Shown here: positions 1 through 7,403 of the stretch, piece by piece
Numbering within the stretch: position 1 is the stretch's first letter
How the letters are laid out: each line of letters opens with the position of its first letter
Assembly: GCA_023441125.1 (NCBI GenBank)
Contig: JAEZQV010000283.1
Location: 1 to 20,082, forward strand
Source: Bacillota bacterium
Lineage (GTDB): Bacteria; Bacillota_C; Negativicutes; Sporomusales; Sporomusaceae
Reading direction: 5' to 3'
DNA length: 20,082 nucleotides
Program-made: the position numbers and the translations under genes
The notes under the pieces: model-generated
Databases searched by the model: none
Seen by the model: only the letters and a program-made list of their open reading frames with translations
What the model was told of the DNA's origin: nothing

Positions 1-2367
1 AAATTGGACTTTACGCTGGTTCAGTTTTTGCATTAAGCCCGGACGGCCGCTGGGAATGACAATTTCCCGCATTACCTCGTCGACCGACAGGCCTAACGCT
101 TCCCCGGCCATGACTTCTTCGGCCGCAATCGGGCTGATTTTTTCGGTGTAGCAAGCCACCAGCAGGCCTAAGACAGCGCCCACTAGCGGCACGCCGGCCC
201 AGGGCAGATACGGAATACCGCCGTGCGCCAGCAGAAACATAGCCGTCAGCATCCCGGCGCCGACCCCCATACCATAAAGCCTTTCCGGCGCCAGGAAGGT
301 GATTGTCAGCTTTTCTGCCAGCCGGCGCCAGCCAGTAGCGGGCACTTTCCTGCTCAGGCGCTTGCGGCGGATTACCGTCATAATGGCCGTATGGTCCAGA
401 CCTAAGAACAGGATAGTGACAACGATGGCCGTCATTCCGGCCAGAATGCTTTTCACTTCCGTCAGAACCTGGTAGAGCTCACCGCGCGGGTCGGGTTCTA
501 TCACTCCCAGGGCAGTGGAGTACAGCGAGGCGTTGCTATGGCCGGTTTGCTGATTCACAACCGGGGTTACAGCGTTAATATCAATGCTGCTGGTAGTCAG
601 AATCTGAATCCGGGCGCTGGGTATAACCTGCCCGGCAATGAATTTGTCCAGCAGCGTAATTGAGTGATTGATTTCTTCGTCTTTAAGGTTCGGCACGGCG
701 GCGGCCAGATATTGAACCTGCGCCGTCACCGCCGGCACATTGATTGCCTGCAGGGCGCCCAGGCGGCTGCTGGCACTGGTCAGCGTGTTTCTGGCCCCGT
801 TGACGTCAAACGACCGCAACGTGCCGAGCGTGCTTTGGCCGTTGGTTACAATATCGTCAATGGTGGCTTTGGCCCGCCGGGCATTGGCCGCCACATTATC
901 CAGCTGGGCCAGATTGGTGCTTAGGCTGCTAAGGTTTTGCTGCGCCCCGCTTAAGCTGTTTATGGTTGTCCCGACATCGCCGTTTAGCACGCGCAGTACC
1001 TGCAGGCTGTTGGACAACCCGCCGAGGGTGCGGGAAGAACTGTCCAGCTGGCTGCGGATGCCGGTGGTGTCAATCCCGGCCAGGGCGCTGGTCGCGGCCT
1101 GAATGGTACCGCCGGCCGACTGGATGCCGGACAGGGTTTGTTCCAGCGCGCCCAGACCGCTGCCATAGCTGTCAAGAGTATTCAGCGCAATGGCGCTAAG
1201 ACTTTTGGCATCCTGGGCAAAACCCGGAATCTGGCCGACCAGCTTGCCGGTTTCGGTCAGCGCCGTGCCCAGTTCCTGGCGGGGATTTTTGTAAGTGGCT
1301 GTAACGGCTTTACCGCTGACCAGCTCTTTCTCCAGTTTGTAGCCCGGGGCACTGCCGGCCTGATTAGCCAGCCAGGCGGCATCCCCGTCCATAATGCGTC
1401 CTTCCAGGGTGCCATTGGCGCCGGCCGCGGTAATTTCGACGACAACATTGCCTTTGGCGGCCGCCTGACCTGCTTGTGGCGCCTGCGCCGCAGTTCCCTG
1501 AAAAAGAACCCGGTCGCCTTTGGCCAGCTCAGTGCCGCTGCCCGGGGTAAGAATCACCTGCGCGGCGTAGGCCTGCAGAAACCGTTTCAGTTCCAGCATG
1601 GTGCTGACCATATACGTCATATCATCGTTTTTGGCGTCAATCGAAACGTTCTTGGCATATTCCAGATGGAGATCCTGCTGTATGGCTTCGGCAATGGAGT
1701 CGCCCAGCCGGATTGGATTGGCCGGCTCACTGCCTACCGGGAAACTGATTTCAATAACCTGATAGTCTTTTAGTACCGTCTTGATCGCGGCATTCACGGC
1801 TGCGGATTTATTCAGCGAATTTAAGATTACGCCAACACTGGCGCCATCCTGGAAGACAAAACGCACGCCGTCCATTTGCGCAATGCGCTCCATCAGCATG
1901 GTCTTGGCCCCTTCCGGCACACCGCGCACTGTCAGCCGCGGCTCCGTCATAACGCCGACATTGGCGCCGCCGGGAATGCCGCCAAAGGTTTTGGCCAGCT
2001 CTTCATAGACTTTTTTAGTCTTATATTGGTCCGGTAAAGCGACAAAGAACGGCGTCTTACCGGTAATGGTCGGTCCTTCCTTAACCTTGCCGCCCGGGAA
2101 AACTTCATCGACAATCTTATTAATATGCACAGCCGCATCTTCGCGGTTTTCTTCGCGAACCTGAATGAGTACGTCATATTCGCCATAATCGCCGACCAGG
2201 CTGGACAGCGTTTTGGAAAAATAGGTATTGGCCGCTGCGGAGACCGAACCGGCCAACACAGATCCGATAAGAACGCTTACCAGCATCAGTACCAGAATGT
2301 CGCGTTGAATGGAATCCTTACCTATACTTCTAACCGATTTTATCAGTTTTATGCCTCGCGTCAGCAT
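1..2367 (-). CDS. Large envelope permease-like protein, FtsX-like N-terminus and EAA-like loop (3' end outside window)
   Basis: An open frame of 789 codons runs off the left edge without a stop. The ATG at 2365-2367 is chosen because a GAGGTGA Shine-Dalgarno site lies 8 bases upstream and a strong promoter precedes it. One membrane helix lies at about residues 19-45. It is followed by a long extracytoplasmic part. Residues 60-185 contain two segments resembling the FtsX/MacB-type outer domain (YDVLIQV; PRLTVRGVPEG with a following DGVRFVF). Residues about 390-600 are Ser/Thr/Gln/Leu-rich, probably helical, with a loosely repeated unit (LAQLDNV, LRSFDVN, LQAINVP). About three membrane helices lie at 640-662, 698-716 and 722-739. 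Near 750-775 there is a cytoplasmic stretch, EALGLSVDEVMREIVIP, which resembles the EAA loop by which binding-protein ABC permeases contact their ATPase. I do not recognise the family. An envelope ABC-type permease is inference; the reading frame itself is secure. Confidence 0.85.
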   Translation of the reverse strand, partial: MLTRGIKLIKSVRSIGKDSIQRDILVLMLVSVLIGSVLAGSVSAAANTYFSKTLSSLVGDYGEYDVLIQVREENREDAAVHINKIVDEVFPGGKVKEGPTITGKTPFFVALPDQYKTKKVYEELAKTFGGIPGGANVGVMTEPRLTVRGVPEGAKTMLMERIAQMDGVRFVFQDGASVGVILNSLNKSAAVNAAIKTVLKDYQVIEISFPVGSEPANPIRLGDSIAEAIQQDLHLEYAKNVSIDAKNDDMTYMVSTMLELKRFLQAYAAQVILTPGSGTELAKGDRVLFQGTAAQAPQAGQAAAKGNVVVEITAAGANGTLEGRIMDGDAAWLANQAGSAPGYKLEKELVSGKAVTATYKNPRQELGTALTETGKLVGQIPGFAQDAKSLSAIALNTLDSYGSGLGALEQTLSGIQSAGGTIQAATSALAGIDTTGIRSQLDSSSRTLGGLSNSLQVLRVLNGDVGTTINSLSGAQQNLSSLSTNLAQLDNVAANARRAKATIDDIVTNGQSTLGTLRSFDVNGARNTLTSASSRLGALQAINVPAVTAQVQYLAAAVPNLKDEEINHSITLLDKFIAGQVIPSARIQILTTSSIDINAVTPVVNQQTGHSNASLYSTALGVIEPDPRGELYQVLTEVKSILAGMTAIVVTILFLGLDHTAIMTVIRRKRLSRKVPATGWRRLAEKLTITFLAPERLYGMGVGAGMLTAMFLLAHGGIPYLPWAGVPLVGAVLGLLVACYTEKISPIAAEEVMAGEALGLSVDEVMREIVIPSGRPGLMQKLNQRKVQF

Positions 2368-2395
2368 CGATTCAGTCACCTCATTTCTGCAGTCC

Positions 2396-2425
2396 ATTAT
2401 AGCACGTATATCATTTTTATGTCTA
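2396..2425 (-). promoter_or_regulatory. Sigma-A promoter with extended -10 for the large permease-like gene
   Basis: Read on the minus strand, the -35 is TAGACA (2420-2425), the spacer is 18 bases, and the -10 is a perfect TATAAT (2396-2401) preceded by TGC, an extended -10. The predicted start near 2389 gives a leader of about 22 bases that carries the GAGGTGA ribosome site. It lies just beyond the terminator of the upstream lpxL-type gene, so the large gene is an independent transcription unit. Confidence 0.8.
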
Positions 2426-2536
2426 GTAGTATAGCAAAATTACCATATTTATATATAACTTCGGTATTTACAAAGTATCAGTGTATAACCTCTTTAAGAC
2501 AAGGTGTACTGGTATTCTCTTACTTTCTGGTAAATC

Positions 2537-2581
2537 AAAAAACACGGGCTTGCTTCGCAAAATACGAAGCAGGCCCGTGTT
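2537..2581 (-). terminator. Rho-independent terminator after the lpxL-type gene
   Basis: A stem of about 16 pairs (2542-2557 with 2565-2580, one G-T wobble) and a 7-base loop is followed on the minus strand by six T residues (2537-2542). It begins about 10 bases after the TAG stop of the acyltransferase gene and closes that unit. Confidence 0.9.
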
Positions 2582-2590
2582 ACTTGTTTT

Positions 2591-3454
2591 CTAGGCAGGC
2601 GGCGGCGTTTTCCAGCGGTTGTGCAGCCAGAACCATTCCTCAGGATGCTGCCGGATATGGTCTTCAATAATTTTCGTGAGCCGCTGGGTGGTAACCCGTA
2701 CATCCTCAGCCCGATCGGCAGTTTTTTCTACCATCACTGGCGGATGAATAATGGCGGTGTGGGTCCCGTCCGGATTGGCCGTGATAAAGGCCGGTACGAT
2801 GGGGGCGTTGTTCAGCCGGCCCAGCGCCGCAGCGCCCTGGGCCGTGGAAGCCGGCCGGGAAAAGAATTCCACAAATACGCCGTCGCGGTGATTATCCTGA
2901 TCCATTAAGAGCCCGATGATTTTCCCCTCACCGAGCAGCTTGATCATTTCCCGGACACCAGTTTTATAGGTTACATGCATACCGGCCCGGGTCCGGTATT
3001 CGTTGATAAATTTATCCATCGCCGGGTTGGTCTGCCGCTGGACGACGGCTACCAGGGGAAAGCCGTGCATGGCCAGCGCCGCACCGAGTAATTCCCAATT
3101 GCCGCTGTGGGCTGTCGCCAACACCGCGCCGCATCCCATTTTTAAGGCGGCCGCCAAATGCTCCTGTCCGCGGAGAGTGACAAATTCGCCAATATTGCCT
3201 TTATTGATCTGCGGCATAGCCAGTACTTCCATAAACATCGGGCCCAAACGAACCCCGCTGGCCTTGGCGATGGCCCTGGCCTGCCGCCGGTTCACGCCCA
3301 GCGCGCGGCCGATATTGTCCACCGCCATATTGCGTCTCTTGGCCGGCACCAGCAGCCAGCACAGATTACCAAGCAAGTAACCCAGAGCCCGCCTTGCTGT
3401 AGCCGGCAGCAAACCAATCAGCCGGCTAAGGCACTTCACGATGTGATACTGCAT
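2591..3454 (-). CDS. lpxL: Lipid A biosynthesis lauroyl/myristoyl-type acyltransferase (LpxL/HtrB family)
   Basis: This 287-residue protein belongs to the LpxL/LpxM (HtrB) family, which transfers an acyl chain from acyl-ACP to lipid A precursors on the inner face of the cytoplasmic membrane. The catalytic HX4E motif is present as HSGNWE (His116, Glu121). Further family blocks are MDQDNHRDGVFVEFF at about 184-198 and the C-terminal PEEWFWLHNRWKT (271-283). The N-terminus has the usual hydrophobic anchor (about 10-37). Length is normal for the family. The ATG is preceded by TAGGAG, which overlaps the stop of the YjbH-like gene, so the two are co-transcribed and possibly translationally coupled. 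Which chain it adds cannot be read from sequence. The single copy here may correspond to the only late acyltransferase, which is not testable within the window. Confidence 0.93.
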   Translation of the reverse strand: MQYHIVKCLSRLIGLLPATARRALGYLLGNLCWLLVPAKRRNMAVDNIGRALGVNRRQARAIAKASGVRLGPMFMEVLAMPQINKGNIGEFVTLRGQEHLAAALKMGCGAVLATAHSGNWELLGAALAMHGFPLVAVVQRQTNPAMDKFINEYRTRAGMHVTYKTGVREMIKLLGEGKIIGLLMDQDNHRDGVFVEFFSRPASTAQGAAALGRLNNAPIVPAFITANPDGTHTAIIHPPVMVEKTADRAEDVRVTTQRLTKIIEDHIRQHPEEWFWLHNRWKTPPPA

Positions 3455-3464
3455 AGTTTGTCTC

Positions 3465-4097
3465 CTAATAGGTGTAGCTTAACCCAAAATACGTTTGATT
3501 ATGGCGCCAGCCGGCATCCAGCTTGAGGCCGGGGACAATTGCCATACGGGCCCCATAGTTCATCCGGTCGCCGTCCCATTCAGCAATGAGCGTAGTGGCC
3601 GGAAACATGTTGTTGCCAGTCAAAACATTGACCGGATTAATAGTTTTTTCAATCGCGGCAAAGACGCCGTCATAACGGCCGTCGCCAACACCGGCATGGA
3701 GCCTGAAACCAAAGGGCAGCGCCTTGCTGGCAGCGGCATAAAACGTCCGTTTGTCCTGATTGCCGAGGTCTTCCACGCCGACAGACAGTCCGGGCGTTAA
3801 CACGGTCTCCGGCACCAGCGCATATTTAGCGTTAAACAAAGTTTTATTATCTCTGTTGCTCTCACTGTCGTACCGGAAGCCGGCCACACCGATTTCCAGG
3901 TTATTGGCCAGGTTCAGGTTCAGGCTGCCGCTGCCGCCGTCTTTTAGATGATGGTAACCCAGAGAAAACTGGCCGGGTTGCAGCACATCGGCCGTCGGCG
4001 TGTTGATGAGTCCTGTCGACCCGTTAAGCGAGGGAGCAGCATATACGGGAGCTGCGGCCATAAGCATGACTACAGCTGCCAGAATCGTTTTTTTCAT
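3465..4097 (-). CDS. Small YjbH-like outer-membrane beta-barrel protein
   Basis: This 210-residue protein has a clear signal peptide (MKK, hydrophobic core, cleavage after VYA at about residue 20). The mature part opens with SLNGSTGLINTPTADVLQPG, typical of YjbH-type (exopolysaccharide-linked, formerly DUF940) barrel proteins. The rest alternates polar and hydrophobic residues in short strands, and it ends in the aromatic run YFGLSYTY, the signature of an outer-membrane barrel recognised by BamA. It is much shorter than the roughly 700-residue enterobacterial YjbH, so it is probably a single small barrel. The start is set by a GAGGA site 6 bases before the ATG. It lies 10 bases upstream of the lpxL-type gene in the same unit, after the lpxD terminator. 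I found no convincing -10/-35 pair upstream. Its function is unknown; a role in surface polysaccharide or lipid A modification is inference. Confidence 0.88.
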   Translation of the reverse strand: MKKTILAAVVMLMAAAPVYAAPSLNGSTGLINTPTADVLQPGQFSLGYHHLKDGGSGSLNLNLANNLEIGVAGFRYDSESNRDNKTLFNAKYALVPETVLTPGLSVGVEDLGNQDKRTFYAAASKALPFGFRLHAGVGDGRYDGVFAAIEKTINPVNVLTGNNMFPATTLIAEWDGDRMNYGARMAIVPGLKLDAGWRHNQTYFGLSYTY

Positions 4098-4141
4098 GTA
4101 TTGTCCTCATTCTAGATAAAAATTATGTTACAAATTAATAT

Positions 4142-4171
4142 AAATTCCCTGCAGTTCGAAAAATTCCTGCA
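4142..4171 (-). repeat. Direct repeat TGCAGGAATTT / TGCAGGGAATTT upstream of the YjbH-like gene
   Basis: On the minus strand TGCAGGAATTT (4161-4171) is followed 7 bases later by TGCAGGGAATTT (4142-4153), giving a repeat period of 18-19 bases. It sits 45-75 bases before the ATG, where a promoter or operator would be expected, in an otherwise AT-rich leader. Confidence 0.5.
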
Positions 4172-4240
4172 AAATACGCCTCGCCAATTTGTGGACAAAG
4201 CGAGTTCATGGCCGGTGGGAGGTTACCCTGCGGTCCGGTA

Positions 4241-4278
4241 AAGAAAAAAGGCGAGGTATACCAGGGTATTACCTCGCC
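4241..4278 (-). terminator. Rho-independent terminator after lpxD
   Basis: A 9-pair GC-rich stem (4250-4258 with 4270-4278, partly extended inward) is followed on the minus strand by six T residues (4244-4249). It begins about 5 bases after the lpxD stop and ends the long bamA-ompH-lpxD unit. Confidence 0.9.
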
Positions 4279-4283
4279 GACTA

Positions 4284-5303
4284 TTACTGTTTCTCAACCG
4301 CAGCCAAACGCTGTTCCAGTTCGCGTATCTTTTTGACAAGCTCCGGCAGGCGGGTGACGGCGGCTTCCTCCCGCAACCACTCCCGGTGTGGCCGGGCGGG
4401 AAACCCGGCATAAAAGGAATTAGCCGGAATGTCATTAATGGGCGCCGATCTGGCGGCAAACACGCAGTTATCGCCAATCGTCACATGACCGTTGCAGCCG
4501 GACTGACCGGCAAAGGTGACATTATTGCCAATCTTGGTACTGCCGGCAATGCCGGTTTGCGCCACAAAGAAACAATTCTCGCCAACTACCACATTATGCG
4601 CCAAATGTACCAGATTATCGATTTTGGTGCCTTGTCTGACAATGGTACTGCCGGTAGTAGCCCGGTCCAGGCAGCTATTAGCGCCGATTTCGACATCATC
4701 TTCAATGACTACATTGCCCACCTGCGGTACTTTTTGGTGCTTGCCGGCCACGGTGACAAAGCCGAAGCCGTCGCTGCCGATTACAGCCCCGCTCTGAATA
4801 ATAACCCGGTTACCAAGCTGACAATTTTCCCGGATGGTAACATTGGGGTAAATCAGGGTATCATTGCCGATGATAACCTCACGGCCAATATAGCTATGCG
4901 GATATATTATGGTATTATTGCCAATCACCGCGTTATCATCAATGACGGCCTGGGCCATTACCGCCACATTGTCGCCCAGCCTGGCAGTCGCGCTGACAAC
5001 GGCGGTAGGGTGAACGCCGGGCAGTACATTATTCTTGGGGGTAAACAGGGTCAGTAACGTGGTAAAGGCCATCCGGGGATTAGCCACCCGGATAGCCGGT
5101 TTGGGAAACTCTGCTATGGAATCGGGAATAATTACAGCGGCAGCTGCGCATTGGGCAGCTTTGTCCAGGTGAGGTGGTACGGCAAAAGTTATATCTCCCG
5201 GACCGGCATCATCAATATTGGTAATGCCGGTAATCGCGGGAGAATTCCCATCGGTGACCGCCCCGTTAAGCAGGGCGGCGATTTCAGCTAGCGTCATTTT
5301 CAC
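4284..5303 (-). CDS. lpxD: UDP-3-O-acylglucosamine N-acyltransferase LpxD
   Basis: LpxD adds the N-linked hydroxyacyl chain to UDP-3-O-acyl-glucosamine, the third step of lipid A synthesis, in the cytoplasm. The 339 residues show an N-terminal uridine-binding domain (1-95), then a left-handed beta-helix of hexapeptide repeats (about 97-300, e.g. [15 protein letters not shown]). The catalytic histidine is in LAHNVVVG (His236). DGFGF (178-182) and the [16 protein letters not shown] block are also typical. A C-terminal helix (305-339) follows [15 protein letters not shown]. The frame opens with GTG at 5301-5303, about 8 bases after GGGGG; an ATG two codons later (5295-5297) is a possible alternative start. 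It follows the lipoprotein OmpH gene after 17 bases and is the last gene of its unit. lpxC and lpxA do not follow it here. Confidence 0.95.
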   Translation of the reverse strand: MKMTLAEIAALLNGAVTDGNSPAITGITNIDDAGPGDITFAVPPHLDKAAQCAAAAVIIPDSIAEFPKPAIRVANPRMAFTTLLTLFTPKNNVLPGVHPTAVVSATARLGDNVAVMAQAVIDDNAVIGNNTIIYPHSYIGREVIIGNDTLIYPNVTIRENCQLGNRVIIQSGAVIGSDGFGFVTVAGKHQKVPQVGNVVIEDDVEIGANSCLDRATTGSTIVRQGTKIDNLVHLAHNVVVGENCFFVAQTGIAGSTKIGNNVTFAGQSGCNGHVTIGDNCVFAARSAPINDIPANSFYAGFPARPHREWLREEAAVTRLPELVKKIRELEQRLAAVEKQ

Positions 5304-5320
5304 AAAAAGCGGCCCCCTGA

Positions 5321-5743
5321 TTACTGCATTTTCTGGATTACGTCATCAGTTATGTCGGTACCGCCCTGAGCAACGCTATTTTTATACAGTACAACACTCA
5401 TTTTTTTCTCTTTGCTGACCTGTTCAATGGCTTGTTTGATATTGCTGTCAATCTGGCCTTCCAGATCCTGTTTCACCTTCAGGAAATCGCCGTACGCCGT
5501 TTCCTGCCGTTTTTGGAATTCTTCAGCACTGATGTTGGGTTTGTCTTTTTCCAGCTGATCGCTCAATTCCTTGCCTTTGGCATTCAGCTGATCCTGAAAC
5601 TGCTTAACTTTGGGACTGTCGGACATGACCTTATTTACGTCCAGAACGCCAATAGTCCCCTGGCTGGTGTTGCAACCCGTCAAAGCCAGACCGGCAATAA
5701 AAACGAGCACTACCACCAACGCCACTTTCATTTGTTTGTTCAT
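5321..5743 (-). CDS. OmpH/Skp-family periplasmic chaperone, lipoprotein
   Basis: This 140-residue protein has a lipoprotein signal peptide with lipobox LTGC (Cys24). It then has the OmpH-family opening [14 protein letters not shown], a charged coiled-coil tentacle region (about 45-105) and the family-type ending [23 protein letters not shown]. Skp/OmpH proteins hold unfolded outer-membrane proteins in the periplasm for BamA. Here the lipid anchor would hold it on a membrane, unlike soluble enterobacterial Skp. The ATG is preceded by GGAGG at 7 bases. It is the third and shortest of three tandem OmpH-like genes and is followed closely by lpxD. Confidence 0.88.
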   Translation of the reverse strand: MNKQMKVALVVVLVFIAGLALTGCNTSQGTIGVLDVNKVMSDSPKVKQFQDQLNAKGKELSDQLEKDKPNISAEEFQKRQETAYGDFLKVKQDLEGQIDSNIKQAIEQVSKEKKMSVVLYKNSVAQGGTDITDDVIQKMQ

Positions 5744-5817
5744 ACGGAATCCTCCAATCCATTCGCCATTGCTGTTTTCAGTATCTCTCCCGCTTGCAGA
5801 TAGTATACGCCAGCAGT

Positions 5818-6768
5818 TTATTTCTTAACCGCGGCAATCACCGCATCGGTTACATCGACAGCATTAATATTCACTGTATGCCCTGTGAGCACAGTTTCCA
5901 AACCGCGTTCGGCCGCTATTTTGGCAGCCTTGTCGCGGATATCATTCATGATATAGTCTTCCAGGACTTTAATTTCCTGCTGCTTCATACCCAGTTGCTG
6001 CCCGATGCCGCCGTCAGCCGGCGCTTGCTGCGCTGCTGCGGCAGGCTGCGCCAGTTTGGCGCTTAAGGCTGCCGTTTGCGCCGACGCTCTGCTGTCCAGC
6101 TCGGCATTGAGCTGTTTGGCATAGGCTGCCAGTTCCTGTTCCATGGCGGCTTTTTCCGGCGCCAGGGTTTTTTCCATACTGCCGGACAGTTCTTTTTCTT
6201 TGGCCGCCAGTTTCTCAGCCTGTTCGGCCTTAAGAGCATCCATGGCCTTTTTTACTTCATCCGCCTCTTTTTCATCCATGCGGACAGTCTGCAATTTTAA
6301 CTGCAGATTAAACAGCTGGGGCTGGTACTCTTTGTCCAGTTCGGCCGCATAAGCCTGCATCTGGGCTGACAATTCACTATGCACCTTGTTGGCCTTCTCA
6401 GTCAGTTGGGCCTGCAGTTCCTCCTGCTTGGCGGTCATCTTGACTTTGAACGCCTGCTCGCTGGCGGCTTTGAGACCGTCCGCCATATGGCCGGCCATAT
6501 TGGCCGCCGGTCCCGCAGCGTCGGCGTCTGCCTTAGCTGCCGCTGCATTCAGCTGTTCCTGCATGGTGGCGGCCTGCTGTTTTAGTTTTTGCCAATCCTG
6601 ATATTTAGGATGGTATTTAATGGCTTTGTCCATGTCAATAACGCCTACCTGCGGCGTTTGGGGTGGCTTGGTTTCAGGTGGTGTGGAACGGGTACAGCCT
6701 GTCAGGAGAACGGCCCCAAGCAGCAAGGTAACCAGAAACCTTATTGGTGTCGCTTTATGAGTAAACAC
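5818..6768 (-). CDS. Long OmpH-like lipoprotein with extended coiled coil
   Basis: This is a long lipoprotein of 316 residues counted from the GTG at 6766-6768. I prefer that start to the TTG one codon upstream because it lies about 7 bases from the AGGGTGA ribosome site. The signal peptide ends in lipobox LTGC (Cys25). VGVIDMDKAIKYHPKYQDW matches the OmpH opening, and VNINAVDVTDAVIAAVKK matches the OmpH ending. Between them lies a very long Ala/Glu/Lys/Gln-rich helical region (about 55-240), including an Ala/Met/Gly-rich insert near 85-100 and an Ala/Gln/Pro-rich linker near 240-255. It is about twice the length of Skp, so it could reach further across the periplasm. It is the middle one of three OmpH-like genes. 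The chaperone role is inferred from family and neighbours. Confidence 0.85.
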   Translation of the reverse strand: MFTHKATPIRFLVTLLLGAVLLTGCTRSTPPETKPPQTPQVGVIDMDKAIKYHPKYQDWQKLKQQAATMQEQLNAAAAKADADAAGPAANMAGHMADGLKAASEQAFKVKMTAKQEELQAQLTEKANKVHSELSAQMQAYAAELDKEYQPQLFNLQLKLQTVRMDEKEADEVKKAMDALKAEQAEKLAAKEKELSGSMEKTLAPEKAAMEQELAAYAKQLNAELDSRASAQTAALSAKLAQPAAAAQQAPADGGIGQQLGMKQQEIKVLEDYIMNDIRDKAAKIAAERGLETVLTGHTVNINAVDVTDAVIAAVKK

Positions 6769-6794
6769 CAAATCACCCTCTCTAGTTAAGGTAT

Positions 6795-6825
6795 GAGCCG
6801 AGCGCAGACTAAACCGGCTCGGCTC
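6795..6825 (-). other. Intercistronic hairpin between two ompH-like genes
   Basis: GAGCCGAGC (6795-6803) and GCTCGGCTC (6817-6825) can form a 9-pair stem with a 13-base loop. No T run follows on the minus strand, so it is a poor terminator and more likely an mRNA processing or stability element. It lies in the 80-base gap between the first and second ompH-like genes. Confidence 0.5.
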
Positions 6826-6848
6826 CTTGTTAAACCGGGACTATTAGC

Positions 6849-7319
6849 TTATTTGCCGGTAATTTTTTTCATGACATCGTCGGTAATGTCCTGGCCACCG
6901 TATACAACATTGTTCACATCAAACACTACCGCCAGCCCTTTGGCATCGGCCACGGCTTTGATGGCGGCGTCCAGTTTATCCTGGATGGGTGCAAACAGTT
7001 CCTGGCGTCTCAGTTCCAGGCGCTGCATCGTTTGATTGTAGTAGTCTTGTCTCTCTTTTTCCCCTAAAGTAGGGGCTTTGGCTTCATAATCCTTTTTGGC
7101 TTGCTCAAATTCGGCTTTCAGCGTTTCATCGGCTTTGGCCAAATCCGGATGCTGCTGCAGCAGCAGGGCCCTGTTTACCTTACCAATATTGGATGAAGCA
7201 CCGGCAGCGGCGGCATAGCCTTTCCCGCTCTGCGATACGGCAATTCCGAATACTCCCAGTAAAAATACCCCAACTACGGCAAGAGCAACAATTTTAGCTA
7301 CTTTCTTGTCTTTAAACAT
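6849..7319 (-). CDS. OmpH/Skp-family protein, non-lipidated, N-terminally anchored or secreted
   Basis: This protein has 156 residues from the ATG at 7317-7319, which is preceded by AAGGG at 5-6 bases. A longer frame opening at TTG near 7400 exists, but its extra 27 residues are basic, precede the hydrophobic segment and have no ribosome site. The N-terminus is MFKDKKVAK followed by a hydrophobic stretch (about 10-28) with no lipobox, so it is either a signal peptide cut near GYAAA (residues 35-38) or a membrane anchor. Residues 45-60 match the OmpH start (IGKVNRALLLQQHPDL). A charged coiled coil spans about 62-115, and the ending VVFDVNNVVYGGQDITDDVMKKI is shared with the short lipoprotein paralogue. 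It is the first of three tandem ompH-like genes, 84 bases after the POTRA-like gene. Confidence 0.87.
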   Translation of the reverse strand: MFKDKKVAKIVALAVVGVFLLGVFGIAVSQSGKGYAAAAGASSNIGKVNRALLLQQHPDLAKADETLKAEFEQAKKDYEAKAPTLGEKERQDYYNQTMQRLELRRQELFAPIQDKLDAAIKAVADAKGLAVVFDVNNVVYGGQDITDDVMKKITGK

Positions 7320-7403
7320 TTTTTCCCTTCTTTCCTGCCCACTGGCAATAAAATTTCTCCTCCATCTTCCAATTATAACAGGCGGCCTCTTGTTCAGCAA
7401 GCA

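Noticed and set aside
1138..1773. 211-codon plus-strand open frame
   Set aside because: It lies entirely antisense to the large permease-like gene, has no ribosome site, and its protein is a Gly/Gln/Phe-rich shadow of GC-rich codons.
2125..2670. 181-codon plus-strand frame crossing the gap between the large gene and lpxL
   Set aside because: It runs through a promoter and a terminator hairpin, shows no domain and overlaps two real genes on the other strand.
2591..3454. Reading the acyltransferase as PlsC (glycerophospholipid synthesis)
   Set aside because: It has HX4E with the C-terminal PEEWFWLHNRW block and the MDQD segment of the LpxL/HtrB family, not the HX4D and substrate motifs of PlsC.
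4386..5057. 223-codon plus-strand open frame
   Set aside because: It is antisense to lpxD. The Gly/Asn/Ile hexapeptide-like pattern is the mirror of the lpxD beta-helix repeats, not an independent gene.
7320..7400. N-terminal extension of the first OmpH-like protein to a TTG near 7400
   Set aside because: The extra residues are basic, precede the signal segment and lack a ribosome site. The ATG at 7319 has one.
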